Assembly (NCBI RefSeq): GCF_900188115.1
Contig: NZ_FZNW01000011.1
Span: forward strand, 62,001-126,000
From: Haloechinothrix alba
Lineage (GTDB): Bacteria; Actinomycetota; Actinomycetes; Mycobacteriales; Pseudonocardiaceae
DNA length: 64,000 bases
Reading direction: 5' to 3'
In this document: positions 36,268-44,707 of the stretch, piece by piece
Position numbering within the stretch: position 1 is the stretch's first letter
Layout: every line of letters starts with the position of its first letter
Position numbers and translations under genes: made by a program
Notes under the pieces: model-generated
Databases searched by the model: none
The model's input: only the letters and a program-made list of their open reading frames with translations
What the model was told of the DNA's origin: nothing

Positions 36268-37382
36268 TACGATGAGATCCGCCTCTCGTCCTCGCCCCGC
36301 GCGAAGACGTGCACCGCGCACGGGTCGAGCGACAGCCCCACCCTGTCGTCTCTGGCGAGGTCGGGTACATCCTCGCGCGGCACGACCACCGACAGCAGCG
36401 CCGTACCGACCTGGACGGTGACCTCGGTCTGCCTGCCGAGGTGTTCGAGGACGTAGACGACCCCGTCCACCCGCACCCGACCTGCGGGCACGTCCTCGGC
36501 ACCGGGATGCAGCTCCAGGTCGTGCGGCCGGACACCGATACGCACCGCCTCACCCGCGTTCGCCTCGACCCCCGGTACAGGCACCTCGACGGCGCCGTCC
36601 GAGCTGACGAACCGGATACCGTGCTCGCCGTCGACGAGGCCTCCGTCCACGAAACCGATCCGCGGCTTGCCGAACGCCTCCGCGACGAACGCGTTGCACG
36701 GCCTGTCCCAGATCTCCTCGGGGGTGCCGACCTGCAGGATGCGGCCTTCCCTGAGGACACCGATGCGGTCGGCCAACGACAGCGCCTCCACGTAGTCGTG
36801 CGTGACGTAGATCGTGGTGGTGGTCAGGTCACCGTGGCTGATGCTCTTGAGCTCCGCGCGCATGGCCGTACGCAGCTTCGCGTCCAGGTGGGCGAGCGGC
36901 TCGTCGAGCAGGTACGCCTCCGCGGGCCGGACGAGCACCCGGCCGAGGGCGACCCGCTGCCGTTGGCCGTTGGACAGCTGATCCACGCCGCGGTGCAGCA
37001 GCTGTGCGACTCCGAGCATCTCCGCCGTGCGGCCCACCCGCTCGCGTGCCTCGTCGTCGGACAGCCGGAAACGCGGCGAGCGCAGTGGGGAGGCCATGTT
37101 GTCGAATACGTTGAGCTGCGGGTAGAGCGCGTAGCTCTCGAAGCACATCGCGAGGTTGCGATGGTTCGGCTCGACGTCTCCCACGTCATGGCCGGCAAGG
37201 CGCACGGTACCTTCGTCCGGCCGGACCAGGCCCGCGACGCTCTTGCACGTGGTCGTCTTGCCCGCGCCGGACGGCCCGAGGAGGCAGAAGAACTCGCCGT
37301 CGGCCACCGAGAACGACACGTCGTCGAGCGCGACAAGCTTGCCGAACTTCTTCCGTATGCCCTGTACCTCGATCGCTGCCAT
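36267..37382 (-). CDS. Sugar ABC transporter ATP-binding protein (second of two)
   Basis: MalK/UgpC-type ATPase of 371 aa. Walker A is LLGPSGAGKTTTCKSVAGLV, the signature VDQLSNGQRQRVALGRVLV, Walker B AYLLDEPLAHLD and the switch YVTHDYVEALSLAD. A C-terminal OB-fold tail follows (IGVRPHDLELHPG). The signature has LSNGQ in place of LSGGQ, while its partner has LSSGQ, so both halves deviate. The ATG at 37382 overlaps the permease TGA (ATGA), and its TAA overlaps the DeoR gene's ATG. Confidence 0.93.
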   Translation of the reverse strand: MAAIEVQGIRKKFGKLVALDDVSFSVADGEFFCLLGPSGAGKTTTCKSVAGLVRPDEGTVRLAGHDVGDVEPNHRNLAMCFESYALYPQLNVFDNMASPLRSPRFRLSDDEARERVGRTAEMLGVAQLLHRGVDQLSNGQRQRVALGRVLVRPAEAYLLDEPLAHLDAKLRTAMRAELKSISHGDLTTTTIYVTHDYVEALSLADRIGVLREGRILQVGTPEEIWDRPCNAFVAEAFGKPRIGFVDGGLVDGEHGIRFVSSDGAVEVPVPGVEANAGEAVRIGVRPHDLELHPGAEDVPAGRVRVDGVVYVLEHLGRQTEVTVQVGTALLSVVVPREDVPDLARDDRVGLSLDPCAVHVFARGEDERRISS

Positions 37383-38314
37383 CAGCTTTTCACCGCCCCG
37401 AAGGATAGGCCGCGTACCAGGTAACGCTGGATGAACAGCGCGAGTACAAGCGGCGGGAGCGCGGCCATGACGACTCCCGCCGCGACAAGGTTGAACTGAA
37501 CCTGATTGCCCCCGAGGAAGGCCAGCGAGCTCACCGTCACGGTCTGCGCGTTGCTTGAGGTCAGCGTGAACGGGAAGATGAAGTTGTTCCAGGCGAAGAT
37601 GAACGCGAGCAGCGAGACCGCGGCGATGCCCGGGCGCACCAGGGGAAGGACCGTCTTGAAGAAGGCCTGCCGCCGGGTGTAGCCGTCGAGTAGCGCGGCC
37701 TCCTCCAGCTCGGCAGGCAGATCCTGGAAGAACGAGCGCAGGATCCACACCACCAGCGGCATCGTCACCAGCTGAAGTACCCAGATCATGCCGACGAACG
37801 TGTCGTACAGCCCGAGCTGCTGGTAGATAACGCTCAGCGGGATGATGACGGCGAGCTCCGGCGCGAAGCGGAAGCTCAGCAGTGTGAACAGCAGGTCCTC
37901 GCTGCCACGGAAGCGGTACCGCGCTGCCGCGTACGCCGCGGGGATGCCGATGGCCAGGGAGACAAGCACCGCACCGACCGAGGTCACCAGGCTGGCGAGG
38001 AAGAAGCGTACGTAGGACGAACCGCCGTCACCGATGCCGAGCACGGTCCGGTAGTTCTCGAACGTCGGGCTGAATGCCAGGTAGGTCGTGGTCTGGTCCG
38101 CATTGGACTTCAAGCTCAGCGCCAGGATGAACACGATCGGGATCAACGAGAAGGCGAAGTAGGCCGCCAGCGAGACGTTCGCGAGCGACCCGGCGAGCGC
38201 CTTGCGCCTGCTGGACCGCAACTCCGGCCGCGGCCGCGCGGGCGCCGCGTCGCTACCGGCGGCGGTGCTGCCGCTCGGGTCTGCCGTTTCGGTAACCGTT
38301 GTGGACATCGACAT
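37382..38314 (-). CDS. Sugar ABC transporter permease (MalG-like)
   Basis: Inner-membrane permease of 310 aa with six predicted spans and the EAA loop ELEEAALLDGYTRRQAFFKTVLP that docks to the ATPase. The N-terminal 35 residues are Ser/Ala/Pro-rich and probably cytosolic. Candidate starts are ATG 38314 (used) and GTG 38317, one codon earlier, which overlaps the preceding permease's TGA; both follow CGGGAG. It forms the channel with the MalF-like protein encoded just upstream. Confidence 0.93.
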   Translation of the reverse strand: MSMSTTVTETADPSGSTAAGSDAAPARPRPELRSSRRKALAGSLANVSLAAYFAFSLIPIVFILALSLKSNADQTTTYLAFSPTFENYRTVLGIGDGGSSYVRFFLASLVTSVGAVLVSLAIGIPAAYAAARYRFRGSEDLLFTLLSFRFAPELAVIIPLSVIYQQLGLYDTFVGMIWVLQLVTMPLVVWILRSFFQDLPAELEEAALLDGYTRRQAFFKTVLPLVRPGIAAVSLLAFIFAWNNFIFPFTLTSSNAQTVTVSSLAFLGGNQVQFNLVAAGVVMAALPPLVLALFIQRYLVRGLSFGAVKS

Positions 38315-39267
38315 CACACTCCCGCGGCGCGGTTCTGGACCCTGCGCAGGTAGCGGACCAGGATCATCAAGGTCAGGAACACCAGCGCCCACAGCAAGAT
38401 CATGTGGGTGAGGCCTTGGCTGTACCGCGCGTAGCTGATCGCGTCGAGGTAGGCACTGATCTGCAGGGTGGTCGTCGCGTTGCCGGGGCCGCCCGTGGTG
38501 AGGCCGAAGATGACGTCGAACATCTTCAGGTTGTCCATGAGCCGGAAGATCACCGCGACAAGCACGTACGGCCAGATCATGGGCAGCGTCAGCCTGCGGA
38601 AGGTCAGCCACCAGCCCGCCCCGTCGACCGCTGCCGCCTCGAACGGTGAGCGCGGCAGCGAACGGAGCCCGGCCAGCGCGATGATGGCGACGAACGGGGT
38701 GAAGATCCAGGTATCGACGACCACGGACCAGGCGAACGCTCCCACGGGAGAGTCCGTCCCCGTGTAGTTGCCGATGCCCACGGACTCGGCGATCGGGCGA
38801 ACCCAGCCGACCTCCGGAAGCAGGAACAGGCGCCACATGATCGCGGCAAGGATCGGCGCCACCATCAGCGGCGCGATCAGCGCCCGCTCGAAGATCCGGC
38901 CGATCAGGCTGCTGCGGTTGAGCAGCAGTGCCACCCCGATCCCCAGGACCGTCTCGACCGCGGTCGCTGCCAGCGCGAACAACCCGGTGACCCGGGCGGA
39001 GTTCCAGAACGCGTCGCTGGAAAGGATGTTCGCGAAGTTGTCGAAGCCGATGAAGTCCGGTTCGGGGTTGGTGGCGGAGAAGTCGAAGAACGTGTACGAG
39101 ACACCGAGGACGAACGGGTAGAGCACGCCCACACACAGCAACACCGCCGGGACGACCAGGATGTAGGGCCGCAGGGCGCGGCGCCGCCTGGAGACGGTCG
39201 GCGCCGCGCGCAGCGACGGCTGGGCAGCGCTGGGCTGCCGGTCTTCGGTATCGACGGGTGCCGACAT
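38314..39267 (-). CDS. Sugar ABC transporter permease (MalF-like)
   Basis: Inner-membrane permease of 317 aa starting at ATG 39267, overlapping the binding-protein TGA (ATGA). The first span is YILVVPAVLLCVGVLYPFVLG. The EAA motif is PFEAAAVDGAGWWLTFRRLT, followed by LPMIWPYVLVAVIFRLMDNL. It shows the typical six-span MalF/UgpA fold without the long MalF periplasmic loop. Second gene of the operon. Confidence 0.93.
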   Translation of the reverse strand: MSAPVDTEDRQPSAAQPSLRAAPTVSRRRRALRPYILVVPAVLLCVGVLYPFVLGVSYTFFDFSATNPEPDFIGFDNFANILSSDAFWNSARVTGLFALAATAVETVLGIGVALLLNRSSLIGRIFERALIAPLMVAPILAAIMWRLFLLPEVGWVRPIAESVGIGNYTGTDSPVGAFAWSVVVDTWIFTPFVAIIALAGLRSLPRSPFEAAAVDGAGWWLTFRRLTLPMIWPYVLVAVIFRLMDNLKMFDVIFGLTTGGPGNATTTLQISAYLDAISYARYSQGLTHMILLWALVFLTLMILVRYLRRVQNRAAGV

Positions 39268-40718
39268 CACTGGTTGACCGTCCTGTCGAGGTCACTGGCC
39301 AGACGGTCGAGGGTCGACGCCGCGTCGTCGCCACCGTAGATCTGCTGCAGCGCGGCAGCCCACGAGGTCGTGGCGTCGAAGAAGCTGGTCTGCGGGGTGA
39401 ACTGGATCTCGGTGTGCGGCATGACCTCTTCGAACGTCTCGATGAACCCGGTGTGCTTGGACAGCATGTCCTTGTACTCGCCCGAGTCGGCGACCGACTG
39501 ACGGACGGCGTCGATGTGCTGCTTCTCGGTCGCGGCGAACTGCAGGTGCTCCTTCGACGTGGCCCACTGGAGGAACCACCACGCCGCCTCCTTGTTCTCG
39601 GATGCGCCGTTCATCCCGAGCGACCAGATCCACATGTTCGTGTCCAGCGAGCCATCGGGACCCTTGGGCCCCGGGTACCAGGCGATCTTGCCCTCCGCGG
39701 CCGTGTCGGTGTTCTGGAAGTACGACGCGATATCGGCGTCGAACAGCATGCCCGCCTTGCCTGCACCGAGATCGCTGGAGGCCTGGTACCAGGTGTAGGA
39801 GGTCCACCCGGACGGCCCCGAGTCCCGGACCATCCGGGCCCACTTATCGGTGAACTCGACCGCCTCCGGCGAGTTCATCTTCGGGACGAGCTCGCCACCC
39901 GAGAAGTCGAAGTCGGTCAAGCCCATCCGCGAGTACATCGTCATGAACCCGGGATGGATGGTCGCCCATTCCTTGGAGCCGCGCACCGCGATGCCGTACA
40001 TGTCACCGAAGCCCGCCGCCGGGGCCTTCTCGGTGATGGCGGCGGCGACCTCGATCAGTTCGTCGAAGGTCTCCGCGGGTCGCAGGCCGAGCTTGTCGAA
40101 CACGTCCTTGCGGTAGGCGACGGTGTTGGTCTCGAATCCCCACGGCAGCATCCACTGCTGCTCGCCGCCCAGTGGAGCGCCCTTCTCGAAGTTCCACTGC
40201 CCCGCGGTGAGCAGGTTGGGGAAGAAGTCATCGGGGTCGAACTCGGCGTGCGTGGCCGACGAGTTCTGGATCCACGGGTTGAGGTCCTCGAGGTAGCCGG
40301 GTGGACCGTACTGCCACACCATGTACGAACCCAGCATGAAGGCGTCATAGTTGCCCTGCTGGGATTGCAGCTCCAGCGTGAGCTTGTCGAAGTAGTTCGC
40401 CTCGGGAAACTCGTCGATCTCCAGGCTGATGCCGGTCTGCTCCTCGAACTCCTTCCGGTTCGCCTTGAGTGCGTCGGTGTACGGGTGCTTGTTCATCAGC
40501 AGCCGCACGGTCGTGCCTTCGTGCTTGCGCCAGTCGAACGAGCCGGTGACAGCGTCCGCCTCGGAGCCGCCGCCCTGCCCCCCGGCGCCGCCGAAGCCGC
40601 AGGCCTGCAATATCGGTGAGCCGGCGGCGACGGCTGCCGCGGTGCCGGCGATGCGCAACATGCCCCGTCTGCTGATCCCCCTGCTCGCGAGACTGTCGAA
40701 AAACTGGTTGTGGTCCAT
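39267..40718 (-). CDS. Extracellular solute-binding lipoprotein of sugar/polyol ABC transporter
   Basis: Family 1 solute-binding protein of 483 aa. The N-terminus has a twin-arginine motif (GISRRGMLRIAG, Arg17-Arg18), a hydrophobic stretch and a lipobox ending at Cys40 (SPILQACG), so it is probably a Tat-exported lipoprotein. The mature part shows DWRKHEGTTVRLLMNKHPYT, WMLPWGFETNTVAYRKDVFD and aromatic residues in SGWTSYTWYQASSDL, consistent with a sugar or polyol pocket. The ATG at 40718 is preceded by GGAGG at 13 bases. It is the first gene of the operon that ends with the GlpD-like dehydrogenase. Confidence 0.92.
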   Translation of the reverse strand: MDHNQFFDSLASRGISRRGMLRIAGTAAAVAAGSPILQACGFGGAGGQGGGSEADAVTGSFDWRKHEGTTVRLLMNKHPYTDALKANRKEFEEQTGISLEIDEFPEANYFDKLTLELQSQQGNYDAFMLGSYMVWQYGPPGYLEDLNPWIQNSSATHAEFDPDDFFPNLLTAGQWNFEKGAPLGGEQQWMLPWGFETNTVAYRKDVFDKLGLRPAETFDELIEVAAAITEKAPAAGFGDMYGIAVRGSKEWATIHPGFMTMYSRMGLTDFDFSGGELVPKMNSPEAVEFTDKWARMVRDSGPSGWTSYTWYQASSDLGAGKAGMLFDADIASYFQNTDTAAEGKIAWYPGPKGPDGSLDTNMWIWSLGMNGASENKEAAWWFLQWATSKEHLQFAATEKQHIDAVRQSVADSGEYKDMLSKHTGFIETFEEVMPHTEIQFTPQTSFFDATTSWAAALQQIYGGDDAASTLDRLASDLDRTVNQ

Positions 40719-40852
40719 GGTGCTGACGAAACCTCCGAATGATCGGCGCGCAACCACGCGAGTCCCCCGCGCTGCTCGGCCAGAAGCCTTCGCTGTCGAG
40801 CAGTGCGGTCCCCGACCCGGGACAACACCCTCGTGGTGGTCTGTGTCACAGG

Positions 40853-40916
40853 AGTTTGCTGCTTTCTTAACATCAAGTCAAGTGTTGTTCACATAAATTA
40901 TCGTTATTAACGTGAA
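40853..40916 (-). promoter_or_regulatory. Promoter and candidate operator of the polyol operon
   Basis: On the minus strand TTGACT (40881-40876) and CAAACT (40858-40853) are 17 bases apart, a plausible -35/-10 pair some 135 bases before the first start codon. Just upstream lies an AT-rich dyad: TTCAC (40888-40892) and GTGAA (40912-40916), with CGTTATTAACG (40902-40912), a perfect 5-bp palindrome, inside. This is the likely site for the operon's DeoR repressor or an activator. The rest of the 330-bp gap to the next gene shows nothing else. Confidence 0.5.
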
Positions 40917-41048
40917 GATGACACACTCAAACCCTGTGACATGCAGCTATGAAGCGCTCCGGTCGACCGTGTCGATCTCAGAGATAACGAACCATGATGT
41001 GCTCATCACGAGCAGCTGGCACTGGCGTCCCGGACGCCCCGCGACGGT

Positions 41049-41882
41049 TCAGCCGTGTCGCAGGCCCGAAGCCTCGCGGAGACGCACCAGCTCGGCCGCG
41101 ACCGGCTCAGGTTCGATCTCGGGCCCGAGGTGACCGACGCCCGCGATCTCGCGTACCCGGCAATCGGCGATCCGCTCGGCGAGCTCGGTCACCACCGCGG
41201 TGTAGAACGGGTTGGTCCGCGAGCCGCGCAGCAGCAGCACCGGCATCGTGACCCGTTCGAGTAGCGCGAGCTCGGTGAGCCGGGGAAGGCCGGACTGTGC
41301 CTGCTCCTCCAGGACGACGGGGACGAGCGGCGCCATCTCCCGGGCCGCGTCCACCTCGGAGAGAATCGCCCGCTCGGTGTCGTTGGCCATGGCCAGCTCC
41401 TCGAGGAAGATCCAGGCCCCGTCGGCCGGTCTCCCCTCGTCGACGGCACGGCGCACCCGGGCGAAGGCGTCCGAGAACCGTGCGGATACCTTCTCGTCGG
41501 CGAGCTCGGTGAGCGTCGGCTCGTAGAGCGCGAGCGCGCCGACCGCCGAGGTGTGTGCCGCTGCCTCCAGGGCGTGGGTCCCGCCCGCCGAGTGGCCGAA
41601 CAGCAGCACCTCGTTCCCGATGCTCTCGACGAACGCGACGACATCGGCCACGAGGCGCTCGCGCGAGTGGTCGGGGTGGTCTCCGCTCATGCCACGGCCA
41701 CGCGTGTTGATCGCGTAGCAGGTGAAGTGCTCAGACAGGTGCGGAAGCAGCGCCGGCCAGGCGGTCTCGCCGTCGGCCGGGCCGCCCGGCACGAGTACGA
41801 GCGGCGGTCCGTGGCCGTGCACACGTCCGGCGATCTCAGTGCCGTCGGCCGAAATGGCTCGGTGAATGCGGCAGGTGTCCAT
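41049..41882 (-). CDS. Alpha/beta-fold hydrolase
   Basis: Cytosolic hydrolase of 277 aa. The nucleophile elbow is LLFGHSAGGTHAL (Ser at about 98), the oxyanion region LVLVPGGPADG and the catalytic His in AGVGHLGPEI near the C-terminus. The acid is probably in the RGSRTNPFY region, where an Asp would be usual but is not evident, so the triad is incomplete by eye. The start is ATG 41882, preceded by AAGGAG. It follows the HD-GYP/LuxR gene on the same strand by 68 bases, which may make it a target or operon partner. The substrate is unknown. Confidence 0.9.
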   Translation of the reverse strand: MDTCRIHRAISADGTEIAGRVHGHGPPLVLVPGGPADGETAWPALLPHLSEHFTCYAINTRGRGMSGDHPDHSRERLVADVVAFVESIGNEVLLFGHSAGGTHALEAAAHTSAVGALALYEPTLTELADEKVSARFSDAFARVRRAVDEGRPADGAWIFLEELAMANDTERAILSEVDAAREMAPLVPVVLEEQAQSGLPRLTELALLERVTMPVLLLRGSRTNPFYTAVVTELAERIADCRVREIAGVGHLGPEIEPEPVAAELVRLREASGLRHG

Positions 41883-41950
41883 GTGTGGCTCCTTCCCGGT
41901 GGGTTCTTCCCGAGCCTGCACCGGCCGCGGCGGAGCGCGGATCAGTAGAA

Positions 41951-43501
41951 CTACCGGTCCTGGCCGTCGAGCAGGTCGTGCTCCATGGCGAACATGGCTG
42001 CCGTCGCCCTGCTCGACGTGCCGATCTTCGTGTAGATCCGCTGCACATGGAACTCGGCCGTGCGCCTGGAGATCGCCAGCCGCTCGGCGATGCGCTTGTT
42101 GCTGCACCCTCCCGCGACCAGCCGGAGCACCTCCACCTCACGGGTGGTCAATCCCGCGGGTAGCTCCCGCCGGACCGCCGCAGTCATGTGCCCGGCCGCG
42201 GCCAGCACGGCGGCCACGGCATCCGCGTCGAGCCGGCCGCCCGCCGCGTCGTCGCGCAGCCACTGCTCGGCCTGCTCGGGCGCCAGCGCAGGCCGGTGCG
42301 CCCGCTGCTGGGTCATCGCCTGGTAGGCGTCGGCCGCCGCCAGCACCCGCGCTGCCATCGTGAGCTCGGTGGACGCGCAACCACGGTGATAGCCGCTCCC
42401 GTCGCACCGTTCGTGATGCGTTCCGACCAGCCGCGCGAGGGGTGCAAGCCGGTCCGATCCCGACAGGATCCGCTCGGAGTGATAGGCGTGCAGCCGTACC
42501 TGCTCCCACTCGTGCGCGCTGAGCCGGTCCGGTTTCTCCCAGATGGTGGTCGACACGGCTACCCGGCCCACATCGTGCAGCAGTCCCGCCACCTCGAGGT
42601 CGGCAACCTCGTCCGGGCCCAGGTTCAGCCGCTGCCCGGCCGCGCGGGCCAGTGCGGCCACCTCGCGCGAGTGACCGTGCGTGTACGGCGTCTTGAGGTC
42701 GGCAAGGTCGCCGAACACCCCGGCGATGTCGACCAACCGCCACTCGGGTACCGACACCACCGGTCCGGGCTCGGCCTCCAGCACCAGGTCGCGGGGGTCG
42801 GTGGCGTTGACCTTGCCCAGCAGCGCCGCCGCCCGGCCGGTGAAATGCTCGGCGAGCTGCGGATCCACCATGCCGCCGCCGCGGCGGCGTACCGCGTCGA
42901 CTGCCGCCTCGACCCCACCGATGGTGTCGAACAGCACGGCGATGCCGGTGAGCATGGCGAGTCGCGCCGCGACAGGGATGGCCTCGCCTGCCAGACCGGC
43001 AGGCGAGCCGCCTCCGTTCCACCACTCGGCGGAGTGGTAGATGCTGTGCTGCACCCCGTCGGGCAGGCCGAGGCGTCGCGCCGCGTCCCGCCCGACCTCG
43101 CACGAGGCGGTGTCGTAGGCGGCGCCGAAACGTTTGCCCCTGGTGAGCGAGGTGACGGCCAGCTGTACCCGCCGCAGCGGCGAGCGACCCCGTGTCACCG
43201 CCGGAACGATCGTCGCCGCGACGTCCCGCGGGTCCGCCAGATCGGACTGCTCCGCGGCCATGTTCACGACGAACTCGTTCCCGAACACCCGCGCTGTCTC
43301 GTGCGCGTAGCCGACACACCCCACGTGGAACAGCAGTCCCGTGTACATCGCCGCCCGGACGTCCTCGTCCGGCAGGTCCAGCGAGCGGCCCAGCTCGATC
43401 GCGAGTGCCGATGAACGCAGCGACTCACCGGCCTGCAGCCCGAAGCCCAGATCGCCCAGCCGCGACAGTCCTGTCAGCAACTCCGCCAGTCGCACCGACA
43501 T
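41951..43501 (-). CDS. HD-GYP-like phosphohydrolase fused to LuxR-type DNA-binding domain
   Basis: Protein of 516 aa with two HD-type modules and a C-terminal helix-turn-helix. The first module (about 25-260) is degenerate: YTGLLFHVGCVGYAHE has HV where HD is expected. The second (about 290-430) has HGHSREVAALARAAG, LEVAGLLHDVGRVAVST, YHSERILSG and HHERCDGSGYH, an HD-GYP signature with GYH in place of GYP. The LuxR domain occupies the last 65 residues (LTTREVEVLRLVAGGCSNKR). Such fusions could couple hydrolysis of a signalling nucleotide to gene control; activity is not shown. ATG 43501 follows AGGAGG. A 65-bp structured repeat lies about 75 bases upstream. Confidence 0.9.
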   Translation of the reverse strand: MSVRLAELLTGLSRLGDLGFGLQAGESLRSSALAIELGRSLDLPDEDVRAAMYTGLLFHVGCVGYAHETARVFGNEFVVNMAAEQSDLADPRDVAATIVPAVTRGRSPLRRVQLAVTSLTRGKRFGAAYDTASCEVGRDAARRLGLPDGVQHSIYHSAEWWNGGGSPAGLAGEAIPVAARLAMLTGIAVLFDTIGGVEAAVDAVRRRGGGMVDPQLAEHFTGRAAALLGKVNATDPRDLVLEAEPGPVVSVPEWRLVDIAGVFGDLADLKTPYTHGHSREVAALARAAGQRLNLGPDEVADLEVAGLLHDVGRVAVSTTIWEKPDRLSAHEWEQVRLHAYHSERILSGSDRLAPLARLVGTHHERCDGSGYHRGCASTELTMAARVLAAADAYQAMTQQRAHRPALAPEQAEQWLRDDAAGGRLDADAVAAVLAAAGHMTAAVRRELPAGLTTREVEVLRLVAGGCSNKRIAERLAISRRTAEFHVQRIYTKIGTSSRATAAMFAMEHDLLDGQDR

Positions 43502-43574
43502 CCTCCCAGCTTCCTCCTGAGAACGTTGATCCGAAATGACCGGATGGGTGCCCGTGGTCGTGCCGACCGGCGGG

Positions 43575-43639
43575 GACCCTGCTGGGGGAGCCAATCGGGT
43601 CGGGCAACAGGGACACATTCTGAGTCTGCCAGCGGGATC
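43575..43639. repeat. 65-bp structured repeat, copy A
   Basis: Starts GACCCTGCTGG and ends CCAGCGGGATC; the ends pair with one mismatch and one G-T pair over 11 bp. Length and layout match copies B, C, D and E. It lies in the leader of the HD-GYP/LuxR gene and is the most diverged copy. The base pattern GGTGATCA that follows is shared with copy B. Confidence 0.75.
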
Positions 43640-43681
43640 GGTGATCACCTCACCCTGGCTTGCCCACGCCCGCACGCTCTG

Positions 43682-43920
43682 TCACGCGCGCGATTCCCGG
43701 CTCGCGGCGCGTGGGACGCGAAGGACGAGTACGGCCGAGACTGCCATGACCAGCGCTGAGGCCGCGACCAGCCGCCGGAACAGTGCCCACGGGTCGGTGC
43801 TCGCGGATCCAGCGGGGGCGGGCTCGGCACGGCGCACCGTCAGCAGCGTCCCGGGCCCGACCGCAGCAGGTACGGCGCCCGTCCTCGCCAGGTGGTCCCG
43901 CCCATCGAGGTCGTACCGTC
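43682..43920 (-). pseudogene. Possible gene remnant with C-terminal membrane segment
   Basis: One minus-strand frame, ending at the stop 43684-43682, has a coding-like composition. It encodes YDLDGRDHLARTG, then VPAAVGPGTLLTVRRAE and a hydrophobic segment LFRRLVAASALVMAVSAVLV before a basic tail. No start codon with a ribosome-binding site is evident, and the upstream part of the frame is Arg-rich and non-coding in appearance. It may be the 3' end of a decayed membrane-anchored protein gene; I do not recognise the family. The surrounding 43.65-44.18 kb shows no intact gene. Confidence 0.25.
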
Positions 43921-44186
43921 CTGCTGTATCCGCATCGCCGCCTCCCGGGTGTGAGAGTCGTGGTCCCCGTCGGCGGCGAGGAGCCGGCTCAGCGCCGCAA
44001 GGTCCATCCGGTCACCGGCGTCCGTGGGTACAGACGTGATCGCCGAGACCCCGAGGTCGCGGAACCGCAGCGCCCTGTCGACGGTGTCGTGCCGACCCTG
44101 ACTTGGCAGCACCCGGGTCGGCGGTGCCCCGACCAGCCCGTGCGTCTCGATGTCCCAGCCCGCTCGCCAGGACCGGCTGGCGTCGA

Positions 44187-44549
44187 GACGACCCCTCGCT
44201 GCGCCAGGTCTTCGCCAGCCGGCTGATGCCCGACGCCACCCGGCAGACCTGGGAAGCCTTCAACGAGCTACAACGCATGACCACCTCGACCGAGAATGTG
44301 GTGCGGTTCCTCGACGCGTTCGCCCACATCGACGTGACCGGCATCGTGGACCAGGTGCGCTGCTCCACCCTCATCGTGCACGCGCGCGGCGACGTGCGGG
44401 TGCCGCAGGCGCAGGCGCAGGAACTGGCCGCGCGCATCCCCGGCAGCCGGCTCGTGCTGCTGGACAGCCGCAACCACATCCTGACCGGAACCGAGCCTGC
44501 CTGGCCCGTGTTTCTCGACGAGATCGATCGTTTCCTGGCCGCAAGCTGA
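44187..44549 (+). pseudogene. Alpha/beta hydrolase remnant (C-terminal part)
   Basis: About 120 residues match the end of a hydrolase: DDPSLRQVFASRLMP, then TWEAFNELQRMTTSTENVVR, a CSTLIVHARGDVRVP strand carrying the expected Asp, and a terminal His in LDSRNHILTGTEPAW. The nucleophile-elbow half is absent, and no start codon fits the family N-terminus. It is therefore a truncated relic. The layout resembles alpha/beta hydrolases often fused to or paired with LuxR/SARP regulators, which are frequent in this segment. Confidence 0.6.
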
Positions 44550-44707
44550 CCGCGCCGGCGCCCGGCTCCGCATGCGATGGCCGATCCCCTACCGAGGCAC
44601 GACCACGAGGGGGACGTTCCCGATGTGGGAACGGCCCGGCCCATCGCATGCTCGGGGCAGTCGTCCCAGCGGCGGAACGCGGGACCGGACGTGAAAGGGC
44701 AACGGTC

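Noticed and set aside
40912-41133. Possible 73-aa plus-strand gene starting near 40915
   Set aside because: It overlaps the hydrolase 3' end on the other strand, its second half is an Arg/Pro-rich shadow and it lacks a ribosome-binding site.
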